DNA of 64,000 nucleotides from JAWKTT01 sp041398965 (GCA_041398965.1 JAWKTT010000003.1:124001-188000), one strand, 5' to 3'. Shown: positions 35,027 to 44,891, counted from the first letter of the stretch. Notes: generated by a model not told the origin, from the letters alone. Numbers and translations: made by a program.

Positions 35027-35135
35027 GGGAGAGACTCCTGCATGGGGGAACGGCTAGTGGCCTTACTGTTGTATGTCGGGAAGGGAAGAATCACAATCGG
35101 GGATTCGCCTCCCCTTTGATTCCTGCATTCGGCTC

Positions 35136-35912
35136 ATGATTCCTCAATTCACTGTGCGACTGATTCTCGGCCTGACCATGATCTGGTCGTTGCTCCCGCG
35201 ACCACTGATCACGTCCGGTTACTTTCGTATACAAAACCTCGTCGTACTCGGGCTGAGTGTGCTGGGTTTCCTGACGGTCGACTCCTGGCAACAGTTCGTC
35301 GGCGAATCAACAATCGTGTCATCGGGGACTACCAGCGGTCTGTTGATTCTGACGGCTGTCATTGCATTTGTCGCCTCGGTCCTCTGGACACTCGAACGTC
35401 GACAAGCTGCGACAACGACCCTGTTCATCACCTTGGCGATGGCGATGGGACTCGTCGTTGGGATGCTTCCGCTGGTGGGACGCAGTCCAGGGATGATGGT
35501 CCTGACACTGGGGGGGGAACTCGCTGCCGCCATTTCTTTAGGTGGCGGGATGGGGGTGATGCTGTTGGGGCACTGGTACCTGACCGCAACAGGGATGTCG
35601 CTGGCCCCCTTGTCTCGCGGCGTGACCATTCTGCAATGCGCCCTCTTCGCACGACTGGCATTCATCCTCTTGTCTCTGCTGATCGCATCCCCCGAAGTCC
35701 GGACAAGTTTGGCAGAAACACACTTCGTCTACAGCCTGCTCCGAACCTGTGGGCTGATTGGACCTCTGATCCTGATCTTTCTGACTCGCAACACCCTCCG
35801 CTACCGCAACACTCAGTCGGCCACCGGCGTCCTGTTCGCGATGGTCATACTCCTGTTCGTTGGAGAAGCGGCCGGAATGCTCCTCTCTCACGACCTCCAA
35901 TGGCCCTTCTAG
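35136..35912 (+). CDS. Polytopic membrane protein of unknown function
   Basis: About 258 residues from ATG 35136 (the frame is open from 35073). Some seven hydrophobic segments are visible, for example LILGLTMIWSLLP, LLILTAVIAFVASVLW, TLFITLAMAMGLVVGMLP, LGGGMGVMLLGHWYL and GVLFAMVILLFVGEAAGM. The family is unknown to me. It is divergent from the M24 peptidase gene (about 110 bases between starts) and may share a promoter region with it. Confidence 0.7.
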   Translation: MIPQFTVRLILGLTMIWSLLPRPLITSGYFRIQNLVVLGLSVLGFLTVDSWQQFVGESTIVSSGTTSGLLILTAVIAFVASVLWTLERRQAATTTLFITLAMAMGLVVGMLPLVGRSPGMMVLTLGGELAAAISLGGGMGVMLLGHWYLTATGMSLAPLSRGVTILQCALFARLAFILLSLLIASPEVRTSLAETHFVYSLLRTCGLIGPLILIFLTRNTLRYRNTQSATGVLFAMVILLFVGEAAGMLLSHDLQWPF

Positions 35913-36058
35913 CGATCAACATGTCCCGTGACTGGTCAGTTCCAGCTTATCGTGAGGAACACCAGTTCATTCGGCGATGAGACGTGTCGGGTCAATTCTC
36001 TGCTCGATTCCGAATTGAGCCGGTGATACACCTTCACTCCCCTCGTGTCGAACAGTCG

Positions 36059-36118
36059 TGCGTCGTGGGTCCATGCGTCGTGGGCTCAGGTGACGTGGAC
36101 TCAGGTGAGGTGGGTGCT
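36059..36118 (+). repeat. Degenerate 15-bp tandem repeat
   Basis: Four units of about 15 bases of the type TGCGTCGTGGGTCCA; the first two differ at two positions and the others are more diverged. It overlaps the 3' end of the Hsp20 gene (stop 36101). Confidence 0.6.
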
Positions 36119-36451
36119 CTGGATGTGGATCAGGAGCATGCCGTTTTGAATTTCGGTGCGAAATGTGCAGGTCGAGAGGTCGATGCCGAGGTCGAGATGT
36201 CGCTCGAAACGATCGTAGGAGATTTCCAGCGAGTAGCAACACTGGCAGATGTCGAGCATGACGTCGCGACGCTGTCCCGAGAGGGTTAGAGTTGATCCAC
36301 AGAATTCGACGTGGACATCTTCTGTCTGGACCCCTGCGAGTTCCACCTTGACCAGCCAGCCTTGCCTCGTGCGATAGACGTCAGCTGCCGGTGTCCAACT
36401 GCGTCGAGCGAGCAGTTGCGGAAAGTGTGTGTTCTTATCTTTTGTGGCCAT
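36101..36451 (-). CDS. Small heat-shock protein (Hsp20/alpha-crystallin)
   Basis: 116 residues from ATG 36451. The alpha-crystallin domain runs WTPAADVYRTRQGWLVKVEL, AGVQTEDVHVEFCGSTLTLSG, ISYDRFERHLDLG and NGMLLIHI, with the family's D-V-Y and L-I-H-I strands; the usual G-V-L near the end is G-M-L. It is an ATP-independent holdase-type chaperone. Short arms at both ends make it smaller than typical members. It starts 71 bases after the ComEC stop on the same strand, and a degenerate tandem repeat overlaps its end. Confidence 0.85.
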   Translation of the reverse strand: MATKDKNTHFPQLLARRSWTPAADVYRTRQGWLVKVELAGVQTEDVHVEFCGSTLTLSGQRRDVMLDICQCCYSLEISYDRFERHLDLGIDLSTCTFRTEIQNGMLLIHIQSTHLT

Positions 36452-36522
36452 TCGTGGCCTCCAGCGGGATGAGAGAAGTCGCCTTTCGGCCGTTCGTGGT
36501 TGCGGCCTCCACATGCATCCTA

Positions 36523-39054
36523 TCACTCGACCTCGACGGCTCCAATCAAATTTTTGCGGGGAAGAAACGTCGTCACCTCGAGTTCTCCGGCGGGTGAGAT
36601 GTGTACGGTGATCGCCCCGACATCGCCAGTTGAGAGGATCGTGGACGTCTCAGGGTACTGTTGAGCTAGTCGGTCGGAGGACTCGCCCGGGCTGGCACAG
36701 ACAATGACATACTTTGGGTTGATGCGGCGTCCCAACTCGACGGGGTTCGCCTTGATGCTTCCATGATGCGGGGCCGTGACGACATCAGCACGACAATCCT
36801 GCTGGTCCCAAAGAGCCGGTAGGCCCGCCCCTTCCAGGTCGCCGGTCAATAAGATTGATCTTCCGGCGAAGGTCAGGCGCAGGACAATGCTGTGTGCATT
36901 GTCCTGCGAGTCTTCAAAGCGAGCGGATGGATGCAAGACCTCAACCAACACCTCGGGGTCGATTCGTAGTCGGTCCCCTTCCTGCACTATGCGCAACGGA
37001 ATTCGCGCCTCGGCCAACGACTCACACAACTCTTTGACCGCGCGCTGTTTGAAGTCCAAAAACTGCTGAGAGAAGCAAACTGCACGAATTGGAACCGCTT
37101 CTGACAACTTCGAGACGCCGCTGTAGTGGTCGATGTCGGCATGTGAAATCACCAGTCCATCGACCCGAGAGACCCCCAGTTCCCGCAGGGCACCCCGCGC
37201 CACTTTGGCCACACGGTCACCTCCTGTAATCGCCCCACAGTCGTACATCAATACCTGACCATTCGGCGTACGGACGATTAAGCAACCTCCGTGTCCGACG
37301 GCCAGAAACTGCAACGTCAGACCGTCCGGCTTAGGTGTCAGCAACGGAACAGTCAAGCCGACTCCAATCCAGACGACAATCCCCTTCCAGCACCACGTCG
37401 GGGAGACCGGTAATCGTACAAGACCAATGGCCGATATCAGCAGGACATAGTATCCCACGAGCCACCAGAGCGTCGGCCCGTTGACCGCGAAGTGCCCGTA
37501 CTCCAGTGCCGCAGACCCCTCGACCCCCATTAACAACCCGGAGAGCAGCGAGTCAAACAGCGGGGCAAACAGGCCGGTCAGAAATGGGAACAGGAGTCCG
37601 CACAATAGAGTGAGATAACCCGCTGCAAGGATTAGAGCGACAAAGGGGATCAACAGGGCATTGACCGCAAATCCAATTGGCGAGACGATCTGAAACTGAT
37701 GAGCCGTCAAGGGGAGCGTAAATAACCAAATGGCGGCCGACATAACGTACGCGCTGATGAGGGTCTGAAAGATGATCTCACCGACATAACGTAACCAATG
37801 GGGCGACTGCGGTGGCGGGGGCTGCAAGCTGCGTTGCAACTCGCGAGTCTTCAAGAGGCGATTACTCCAGACAATCCCGAGAATCGCCAGGAACGAAAGT
37901 TGTGCCCCAACATCAAACAGGTCGACCGGTCGATAGATCATCAGAATCAGCGCACTGAGTCCGAGCAGTTGATATCCATTCGTCCGTTTCTGGGAATAAG
38001 TTCCTAACAGGACGACCCCCGCGAGCACTGTCGCCCGCATGACCGGTGGACGATGGTCGGTGAACATCGCGTAACAGATGATTCCAAGCAAGGTCGTCAG
38101 TGCGGCTGCTCGGGGCGAGAGCTGACAGAGGCGACAGATGAGATGCAACAGTGCTGCCAAAATACCAATATGCAGTCCCGAAATAGCCAGGAGATGCATC
38201 GTGCCACTCTCGATGAAGGCGGTCCGAGTCTCTTCGCTGAGGTAGGAGCGATCTCCCATGAGTAGCGAGACGGCCACCGGAAAACTTCGATCGGACAACT
38301 GCTCCTGTAACAGTCCCACTGCCCCGTCTCTCAGTCGACTGCGGACCTGTTGGAGTCGGTCAAACAGCCCTTGTTCAGATGGTAAGAGCAACAGATGGTC
38401 GGGATGATCGACACTGAGCAGAACATCGATCCCTTGTATGCGCAGCCAGTCGCGATAGTTGTTTACTTGAGGATTTCGAGGTGCGGCGGGGCGACGCAGG
38501 CTGCCATAAATTGCGACTCGATCACCGACCGCAACTCCCATGAGATGGCCGGTGACATCGAATCGAATGGTCCCGGTGACTGGAATCTCCCTCCCGACCG
38601 AGTCGATCGTTTCGCACTCGAGGAGGCCGATCGTCCGATCGACCCGCATCCACTCGGGAGTCATCGAGTCGTCCGGCGTTTCGATCCTTGTCGGCGGCCC
38701 GACGACACGTCCGACGACACGCGTGACTGCGGGGGCTTCCGAAGCAAAAGTGGAGATATCCGTCGGGGACCGGACCGACCAGCAGGCATGATGTCTCAAC
38801 GCACCGCAACATCCGCAAAGCAGTAACCCCGCTAACATGAGCAGCCGGGACGAATCGTCACGCGAAGGGAGAAGACGTATCAGCAAGAGAATGCCGACTG
38901 TGAGCAAGACCGAAATGCCGATCAGGGTGGTCCACGTCCAGTCTGCCCATCGATCGCAGAGAATCCCCAGACCAAAGGCGAGTGACACGACCATCGCGGG
39001 GGCGTGCTCCCGCACTTCCGACGGACGATCTTGGACTTTGCTGGCCTGGATCAT
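36523..39054 (-). CDS. comEC: ComEC/Rec2-family DNA-uptake channel
   Basis: About 843 residues from ATG 39054. N-terminal membrane and DUF4131 region, then the Competence domain (GTMHLLAISGLHIGILAAL, VMRATVLAGVVLLGTYSQK, LFDVGAQLSFLAILGIVW), then a C-terminal metallo-beta-lactamase domain (LQFLAVGHGGCLIVRTPNG, LVISHADIDHYSG, LLTGDLE, APHHGS). This is the full three-part ComEC layout: the membrane channel that brings single-stranded DNA into the cytoplasm, with an MBL domain proposed to process the non-transported strand. Confidence 0.93.
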   Translation of the reverse strand: MIQASKVQDRPSEVREHAPAMVVSLAFGLGILCDRWADWTWTTLIGISVLLTVGILLLIRLLPSRDDSSRLLMLAGLLLCGCCGALRHHACWSVRSPTDISTFASEAPAVTRVVGRVVGPPTRIETPDDSMTPEWMRVDRTIGLLECETIDSVGREIPVTGTIRFDVTGHLMGVAVGDRVAIYGSLRRPAAPRNPQVNNYRDWLRIQGIDVLLSVDHPDHLLLLPSEQGLFDRLQQVRSRLRDGAVGLLQEQLSDRSFPVAVSLLMGDRSYLSEETRTAFIESGTMHLLAISGLHIGILAALLHLICRLCQLSPRAAALTTLLGIICYAMFTDHRPPVMRATVLAGVVLLGTYSQKRTNGYQLLGLSALILMIYRPVDLFDVGAQLSFLAILGIVWSNRLLKTRELQRSLQPPPPQSPHWLRYVGEIIFQTLISAYVMSAAIWLFTLPLTAHQFQIVSPIGFAVNALLIPFVALILAAGYLTLLCGLLFPFLTGLFAPLFDSLLSGLLMGVEGSAALEYGHFAVNGPTLWWLVGYYVLLISAIGLVRLPVSPTWCWKGIVVWIGVGLTVPLLTPKPDGLTLQFLAVGHGGCLIVRTPNGQVLMYDCGAITGGDRVAKVARGALRELGVSRVDGLVISHADIDHYSGVSKLSEAVPIRAVCFSQQFLDFKQRAVKELCESLAEARIPLRIVQEGDRLRIDPEVLVEVLHPSARFEDSQDNAHSIVLRLTFAGRSILLTGDLEGAGLPALWDQQDCRADVVTAPHHGSIKANPVELGRRINPKYVIVCASPGESSDRLAQQYPETSTILSTGDVGAITVHISPAGELEVTTFLPRKNLIGAVEVE

Positions 39055-39193
39055 CAGCACTCGTTCAGTCTGTGGTGTTAACGGACCTTAGGGTGTTACC
39101 AGACGATAATGTCCGACTTATCTTAGTTGTGGACCCTGGAAACTTTCGAAAGTCAGGAGTATTGCAACTTATGACATTTTGTGACCGCGCAAG

Positions 39194-39231
39194 CAACAGG
39201 GAGAATCACGAGTGTGCGATTCTCCCTGTTG
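39194..39231. terminator. Perfect 14-bp hairpin after the EF-hand gene
   Basis: CAACAGGGAGAATC (39194-39207) and its exact complement (39218-39231) flank a 10-base loop, 48 bases past the EF-hand stop codon. No T-tract follows, so intrinsic termination is possible but not certain. Confidence 0.6.
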
Positions 39232-39278
39232 AATAGATCAAACTAATGAGTATCTCAAAGATTAAGTCGCACTAACAA

Positions 39279-39560
39279 CTAGGCGTCTTTCTTCTTCTTT
39301 GGCATGGCCTTGAACTCTTCGAGTGACAGGCTGCCATCCTTGTTCTTGTCCTTGGCATCGAAAGCCTTGCGAGCCTTCTCTTCTTCTCGCTTGCCTTTGA
39401 ACTCTTCGAAGCTCAGCTTGGAGTCGCCGTCTTTGTCGAGCTTCTTGAAGACGACTTCTGGATCGGGAGCGTCCTTCTTTTCGTCAGCGCCAAAAGTCGG
39501 GGCGATGAACATGGCAGCCATGATGAAGGAAGCGAGCAGGGAAACAGTGAACTTAGTCAT
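39279..39560 (-). CDS. Exported EF-hand calcium-binding protein
   Basis: 93 residues from ATG 39560. A signal peptide (FTVSLLASFIMAAMFIAPTFG) is followed by two EF-hand loops: DKDGDSKLSFEEF and DKNKDGSLSLEEF, in the canonical D-x-D-x-D/N-G...E spacing, and a Lys-rich tail. It is predicted to be periplasmic and to bind Ca2+. It sits between comEC and the second ECF cluster with its own hairpin downstream, so it is probably monocistronic. Confidence 0.88.
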   Translation of the reverse strand: MTKFTVSLLASFIMAAMFIAPTFGADEKKDAPDPEVVFKKLDKDGDSKLSFEEFKGKREEEKARKAFDAKDKNKDGSLSLEEFKAMPKKKKDA

Positions 39561-39998
39561 AACGAGTGTCTCCAGAATTGTGATTTGCAAGCCGACCACC
39601 AGCCGCAGAGTGCAGCCGACTGCAGTCGTTCGCTTACCACCATACAATCAAGTCGGATCATAAAATGCAAGTGACCAGCGACACGAATTATTCCCCCGCG
39701 CAAGCCGCACGATTGCGACGTTGGGCCCCCGCCTACTCGCCAGTGAACAAGTGGTAACTCATGCTGAACAGTGTGTCACATGTCGAAACAATCCTGAAGC
39801 GGCGATCGTGTCTTATCGGCTTCCCGGAGTTGCGATTCGTCGGGGGAGGAGGGGTGGGGGTCGGCGTTTGAGATGGGTTCTTTGTGGAGTGAATTGCGGG
39901 ATTGGGCGAAATCTTTCAGAATCGAGAGAATAAGGTGGCGGGGTTGCGCATTTCTTAGGGTGGCGGAGTACGCCATCCGTGCAGGTAGGGGTTGTTCC
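39561..39998. other. Divergent region before the ECF cluster, no gene seen
   Basis: About 440 bases between the divergent EF-hand and ECF genes. The sigma frame stays open back to ATG 39873 but the extra N-terminus does not look like sigma sequence. Confidence 0.4.
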
Positions 39999-40595
39999 TT
40001 GTCCGACAAACGCGGAAAGCGTCCTTCTCAAGACTCAGGCGGTCTCTCCGAAACGGGAGAGATTGCTGCGGGTGGAGTTCGCGACGACGAAGTGTCGCGG
40101 TTGTATGTCGAGTATGGGCCACGAGTTCTGGCGTTTTTGACTGGTCTTCTGCGGAATGTTGAGTTCGCCCAAGAGGCGTGCCAAGCGACGTTTGTTCAGG
40201 CGATGCAAAACGTCGGTTCGATTGCGGAGGGGGAGCGAGGTCACTGGTTATTTGCAGTGGCCCGCAACGAGGCAAACCGGATTCGGCGTCGACTCGGTGT
40301 CGAGCAGCGAAGCGGGGAGCGGGCGTTGTGGGAAGGTTGGTCGAGTTCGGAGTCGGAGTCCAATGAGACTCCCGAACAGTTGGTGTTGAGGGAGGAGGAG
40401 GGGGATCGGGTCCGGAAAGCTCTCGATCAACTCCCGGAGTTTCAGCGACAGGTGGTGGAACGGCGAGTTTACCAGCAGCAAACGTTTGCGGAGATTGCGG
40501 AGCAGTTAGAGATACCCCTCGGAACCGCCCTGACCCGAATGCGATTAGCACTTAGTAAGCTAAGAGAGTTGTTACTGGAGTCGGACGGGAAATAG
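39999..40595 (+). CDS. ECF-type sigma factor, first gene of the DUF1549/DUF1501 cluster
   Basis: About 198 residues from TTG 39999 (MSDKRGKRPS after initiation); ATG 39873 is the alternative. Region 2 has SRLYVEYGPRVLAFLTGLL and AQEACQATFVQAMQN; region 4 has ALDQLPEFQRQVVERRVYQ, QTFAEIAEQLEIPLGTALTR and RLALSKLREL. It probably reads its own cluster: an anti-sigma-like gene, an exported coiled-coil protein, the cytochrome/DUF1549/DUF1553 protein and DUF1501 all follow on the same strand. Confidence 0.88.
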   Translation: MSDKRGKRPSQDSGGLSETGEIAAGGVRDDEVSRLYVEYGPRVLAFLTGLLRNVEFAQEACQATFVQAMQNVGSIAEGERGHWLFAVARNEANRIRRRLGVEQRSGERALWEGWSSSESESNETPEQLVLREEEGDRVRKALDQLPEFQRQVVERRVYQQQTFAEIAEQLEIPLGTALTRMRLALSKLRELLLESDGK

Positions 40596-40666
40596 GCTGA
40601 GGTGGTCGGTTGTGGAATGTTGGAAGCGTTTTTTTGAAGTCATTTAAGAGTTAGTGTGTCGTGGTT

Positions 40667-41305
40667 ATGAAGTCATCACAGGATCAGTCCGAACTTCTTT
40701 TGCAGGCCTTTCGGTTTGCCGCGGGGGAGATGTCTGCGGTCGAGGCCGAGGGGTTTGAGCTGCGTCTCGCAACCGACCTTGCTGCTTGCGAGGCACTCGC
40801 CGATGCCGTCCTGTTGATGCAGTCGTTGGCCCGCCAGAGGGGTGTTCAGGGGTCGCGTCCATCGGAAACGGTCGCTCCCAAAGTTGCTGTGGGGGCAGGT
40901 TATCGCCCTCACTGGTCGTCGGCTGTTCGTGTTGGTCTTGCTCTCGGGACGCTCGGTCTGTTGGTGCTGATTGCGGTCGCACTTGTTACATCGGATCGGT
41001 GGGTCGCTTCTCTGGAGACGCCAAAGCTTGCTGCATCGTCGACGGATGACCAAGTGGAGCATCATCAATACTCCGCAACCGCAGTAGCCGAACAATGGAC
41101 GCTGCTGAACGACTTGAACGACGACGATGTTGAATCCTATGGGGGCGATGAGACTTCACGACTGGCCGAAAGTACCTCCGAGGTTGATGTCCCCGACTGG
41201 ATGCTGGCCGCCTTGGCAGTCACTTCAAATCAGCCATCGCGGTCGGAAGAGTTAAGTCCCAGAAGTACGAATGCTGCTGAACTGGATGCGGAGGAGGACC
41301 TCTAA
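40667..41305 (+). CDS. Anti-sigma-factor-like membrane protein
   Basis: 212 residues from ATG 40667. The N-terminal cytoplasmic part (FRFAAGEMSAVEAEGFELRL, ATDLAACEALADAVLLMQSL) resembles the antisigma zinc-finger-like helical module of planctomycete sigma partners, though without an H-C-C motif. One membrane helix (VGLALGTLGLLVLIAVALV, about 89-107) leads to an acidic periplasmic tail (DLNDDDVESYGGDE, VPDWMLAALAV). It lies 71 bases after the sigma gene and overlaps the next gene by one base. Its role as the sigma regulator is inferred from topology and position. Confidence 0.75.
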   Translation: MKSSQDQSELLLQAFRFAAGEMSAVEAEGFELRLATDLAACEALADAVLLMQSLARQRGVQGSRPSETVAPKVAVGAGYRPHWSSAVRVGLALGTLGLLVLIAVALVTSDRWVASLETPKLAASSTDDQVEHHQYSATAVAEQWTLLNDLNDDDVESYGGDETSRLAESTSEVDVPDWMLAALAVTSNQPSRSEELSPRSTNAAELDAEEDL

Positions 41306-42045
41306 TGGGACGCCCCCTGTCATTCTCTCTGGTCTTGTTGTTTGTCGGCGGATTCGTCTGGTGGAGTTCGTTGCCATTGCAAGTCTGGGCCGACCCGGCT
41401 TCGACTGCGTCACCAAATTCAACTTCCGCACCGAACAGCCGTTCTTTGTCGGGACAGTCTGAGTCCCCCAAGTCGGAAGTAAGCAAGCCGGATGCTGCCA
41501 AAGCGGAGTTGCTGAAGCCATTAACGGTCGAGCAGGAACAGGCGGCGATCGACTTTGCCCGTTCGCATCATCCCGAGTTGGCCGATCTGTTGACCGCTCT
41601 CAAGGGGGCGGGGCATGCGAAATATTCCGAGGCGGTGAGTGAGCTGCATCGTCATCAAGAGCGTCTCGCCCGTCTCGAAACTCGGTCCCCAGAGCGACAT
41701 GCCGGGGAGTTGGAGTTATGGAAGATCGACTCCCGCATTCGGTTGATCCTGGCCCGCCTGACGATGGGAGAGAGCGACATCTTGCGGGACGAGTTGCAGG
41801 TTCAGTTACGACAGAAGCAAGCACTGCGGACAGAGTTGATGCAGCAAGAGCGAGACAGATTGGCGACTCGACTCGCCCGTCTCAACGAGTCGCTCGCCAC
41901 CTCCACCCAGAATGCTGAGCAGTCGATTCAAATGGAAACCGAACGGCTCATGAAGTCTGCCCGCTCGCGGGCGACGAAGCGAACGACTTCCTCGAAATCA
42001 TCGGCTGAGAAGTCCAGTACGACGAAGACAACCACGAACAACTGA
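41305..42045 (+). CDS. Exported coiled-coil protein of the ECF cluster
   Basis: 246 residues; the ATG overlaps the preceding stop (TAATG). A signal peptide (LVLLFVGGFVWWSSLPLQVW) is followed by a Ser/Pro/Lys linker and a long helix-rich region (AAIDFARSHHPELADLLTAL; ELELWKIDSRIRLILARL; LRQKQALRTELMQQERDRLA) and a Thr/Ser/Lys tail. This helix-rich periplasmic form recalls CpxP/heavy-metal-sensor proteins associated with ECF systems, but I cannot name a family. It may sense the envelope signal for the sigma/anti-sigma pair. Confidence 0.75.
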   Translation: MGRPLSFSLVLLFVGGFVWWSSLPLQVWADPASTASPNSTSAPNSRSLSGQSESPKSEVSKPDAAKAELLKPLTVEQEQAAIDFARSHHPELADLLTALKGAGHAKYSEAVSELHRHQERLARLETRSPERHAGELELWKIDSRIRLILARLTMGESDILRDELQVQLRQKQALRTELMQQERDRLATRLARLNESLATSTQNAEQSIQMETERLMKSARSRATKRTTSSKSSAEKSSTTKTTTNN

Positions 42046-42155
42046 CTCAGGAATCCCGGGCCACTAAATCCTGATCGATCAAGCCAGCCTGGCTCGATTG
42101 ATCGATCGAACAACTTTCGCATTATTGAATGGAAGCCCTCGTGAGGATTGACTCC

Positions 42156-44891
42156 ATGAAACGAATGACTCAAGTCTGCTGTCTGACGCTGCTGGCCACA
42201 CTCTGGGGGGCCGGGTTTACTGGCCTGACGAGCCAGATCGCTGCCGACGATCTCTTCCCCGCATCGCAACGATTCGCGAACGCCAAGGCGGAAGAAGTCC
42301 CAGATTTTCAGCGTCACCTCGTTCCACTGCTTGGCAAGCTTGGCTGTAATGGTCGGGCCTGCCATGGGTCGTTTCAGGGTCGCGGAGATTTCCGTCTCTC
42401 GCTCTTTGGTTACGACTTCAAAATGGACCACGATGGTCTGAAGGAGCGATTGGACACCGACAAGCCAGCGGAGAGCTTTGCCCTCCAGAAAGCGACACTC
42501 ACCGAAGCCCACGAAGGGGGGAAGCGGATGGATGTGGGGAGTTGGGAATACAACCTCTTCCTTCGCTGGATCGAAGGGGGAGCACTCCCTCGCCCCGAGG
42601 CCCCGGCGAGTCTCACTCGCCTCGAAGTGACTCCGAGCGAAATCCTCTTCCGTAAGTCGGGCGAACAACAACAACTCAAATGTGTTGCCGTCTGGAGCGA
42701 TGGTGTTCGCGAAGACGTTACCTGTCTGACCCGCTTCATCAGCAACGACGAAGTGATTGCGGACGTCACCGATCAAGGACTCGTCACCAATTCCGAATCG
42801 GGCGATACTCACATCGTTGCGTTCTACGACACGGCTGTCATTCCGATTCCGGTCATTCGCCCCGTGAGCGATCAATTTGGCGATAATTATCCTGCTGTCG
42901 CCACTCGCACTCCAATCGACACCCATGTGGTCGACAAGCTCCGTAAGCTCGGCGTCATCCCTGCGGATTTGTGCGACGATGCCGAGTTCCTCCGTCGTGT
43001 TTCGCTCGACCTCACCGGCACACTCCCGACTGCCGCCCAGGTTCGTGCGTTCCTGGCGGACACCTCACCTGACAAGCGTCAACAGAAAATCGATGAGTTG
43101 CTCGAAACCCCCGCTTATGCCGCATGGTGGACGACAAAACTCTGCGATTGGACCGGTTGCAACGATAACCAGCTGAACAACGTCAACCCGGTCGCTCGGC
43201 AGAGTGGGAGCACCGACTGGTACAATTGGATCGAGTCCCGTGTCGCAAAGAACGTGCCCTATGACGAACTGATGGAAGGGATCGTTGTTGCCCAAAGTCG
43301 TCTTCCGGGCGAATCGTATCGCGAGTACTGCGAACGTCAGTCGGACTACTACCGGAAGAGTGACGGAAATGTCGCGGAGCAACCAGGGCTGATCTACTAT
43401 TGGGGTCGTCAGAACTTCCGGACCGATGAAGATCGGGCGATTGGTTTTGCATACACCTTCATGGGGACACGAATTCAGTGTGCCCAATGTCATAAGCATC
43501 CGTTCGATGTCTGGACCAAGGATGACTTCGATCAGTTCAAGGAGTTCTTCAACCCCACCCGCATCACCTTCGCCGCAAAAGGGGCGGATCAGGCAGAGTA
43601 CAACGCGATCCTGAAGGAGCTGGGGGCCGACGTCAAAAGCAAGAACGGGAACGATCAGCGCAAGGCGATTGCCGCTGCGATCAACGACGGCAAAACCATC
43701 CCCTTCCCTGAACTGGTCGTTAAGTCGGTGAAGGTGAATCCGAATGCGCGTAACAAAGATAGCAAGGTCAAGGGGAAGGACACCGACCGAACCCCACCCA
43801 AAGCCGAAGCCCGTCTGCTCGGATCGACCGTGGTCGACATGAACGCCATCGCGGACCCTCGCACCGCTTTGATGGATTGGCTGCGTCACGATGAAAAGCA
43901 GTTGTTTGCCAAAGCCTTCGTCAACCGCGCCTGGGCGAACTTCTTCAATCGGGGCATCGTCGAGCCCACAGATGACCTTTCCGTCGCAAACCCACCCTGC
44001 AACGATGGCCTGATGGACTACCTGTCTCGTGGGTTTGTCGAAAACAAATACGACATGAAGTGGGTTCATCGCGAAATCTGTAATAGCGACACCTATCAGC
44101 GATCATGGCGGCCCAACACAACCAACGCCGGCGACGAACGGAATTTCAGCCGTGCTGTCGTTCGTCGTCTCCCTGCCGAAGTTGCCTACGATGCCTTGCA
44201 ACTGGCCACCCTCGGCGACGATCGGGCTGCAACTTATCTGACCGATCTCAAGGGGCGTGCTGTCGCCATTCCTGGCGTCGGACGAAACGCGACGCAAGGT
44301 CCGAACTATGCCCTGACGGTCTTTGGACGTTCGTTGCGGGAAAGCAACTGCGACTGTGACCGTTCGTCCGAAGCCTCCTTGTTGCAGGTGGTCTTCACTC
44401 GGAACGATCAGGATGTGCTCAACCTGTTGAACGCTCGTGAAGGTTGGATCACGCAGTCATTGCGGGGAGTGAGCAACGGGACAACAACCAGCGGCAACGA
44501 CGCAAAGGGGAGCGCACAACGATTGGAAGCCCTCAAGACAGCAGTCGAACTCAACGAGAGACGAGTCGCCAAGGCAGAGTTTAAGAACGATGCCAAGCTA
44601 CTGGCCCGGGCGAAGTCGCTCCTGCAAGAGAGCCGCGACGCTCTGGAGGCTTACGAGAAGTCGTTGCGTCCTGTCGTCGCTGCCGAACGTTCTCCTGCGA
44701 CCGGTTCGCCATCGGAATTCGCCTCGAAACTTGTCGAAGAAGCATTTCTGCGAACAGTCAGCCGGTTTCCGACCGACAGCGAACGTGTCGCCTCGGTGAC
44801 GTTCCTGCAAGAGGCCAAAGACCAAACTGTCGGCCTGCGTGACCTGATGTGGTCCTTAATTAACACCAAGGAGTTCATCGTCAACCACTAA
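42156..44891 (+). CDS. Planctomycete cytochrome c - Big2 - DUF1549 - DUF1553 exported protein
   Basis: About 911 residues from ATG 42156 (ATG 42129 is in frame). A signal peptide (CCLTLLATLWGAGFTGLTS) precedes a heme-like motif CNGRACHGSF, which has C-x4-C-H spacing instead of the usual C-x2-C-H. A Big2-like domain (LTRLEVTPSEILFRKSG ... GDTHIVAFYD) follows, then DUF1549 with FMGTRIQCAQCHKHPFDVW and DUF1553 (AKAFVNRAWANFFNRGIVEP, VANPPCNDGLMDYLS). A coiled coil interrupts the C-terminal part (LEALKTAVELNERRVAKAEF). It is paired with DUF1501 downstream. Confidence 0.92.
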   Translation: MKRMTQVCCLTLLATLWGAGFTGLTSQIAADDLFPASQRFANAKAEEVPDFQRHLVPLLGKLGCNGRACHGSFQGRGDFRLSLFGYDFKMDHDGLKERLDTDKPAESFALQKATLTEAHEGGKRMDVGSWEYNLFLRWIEGGALPRPEAPASLTRLEVTPSEILFRKSGEQQQLKCVAVWSDGVREDVTCLTRFISNDEVIADVTDQGLVTNSESGDTHIVAFYDTAVIPIPVIRPVSDQFGDNYPAVATRTPIDTHVVDKLRKLGVIPADLCDDAEFLRRVSLDLTGTLPTAAQVRAFLADTSPDKRQQKIDELLETPAYAAWWTTKLCDWTGCNDNQLNNVNPVARQSGSTDWYNWIESRVAKNVPYDELMEGIVVAQSRLPGESYREYCERQSDYYRKSDGNVAEQPGLIYYWGRQNFRTDEDRAIGFAYTFMGTRIQCAQCHKHPFDVWTKDDFDQFKEFFNPTRITFAAKGADQAEYNAILKELGADVKSKNGNDQRKAIAAAINDGKTIPFPELVVKSVKVNPNARNKDSKVKGKDTDRTPPKAEARLLGSTVVDMNAIADPRTALMDWLRHDEKQLFAKAFVNRAWANFFNRGIVEPTDDLSVANPPCNDGLMDYLSRGFVENKYDMKWVHREICNSDTYQRSWRPNTTNAGDERNFSRAVVRRLPAEVAYDALQLATLGDDRAATYLTDLKGRAVAIPGVGRNATQGPNYALTVFGRSLRESNCDCDRSSEASLLQVVFTRNDQDVLNLLNAREGWITQSLRGVSNGTTTSGNDAKGSAQRLEALKTAVELNERRVAKAEFKNDAKLLARAKSLLQESRDALEAYEKSLRPVVAAERSPATGSPSEFASKLVEEAFLRTVSRFPTDSERVASVTFLQEAKDQTVGLRDLMWSLINTKEFIVNH

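Noticed and set aside
43065..44069. A 334-codon minus-strand frame over the cytochrome/DUF1549/DUF1553 gene.
   Set aside because: It is antisense to a well-supported gene and shows no family similarity.
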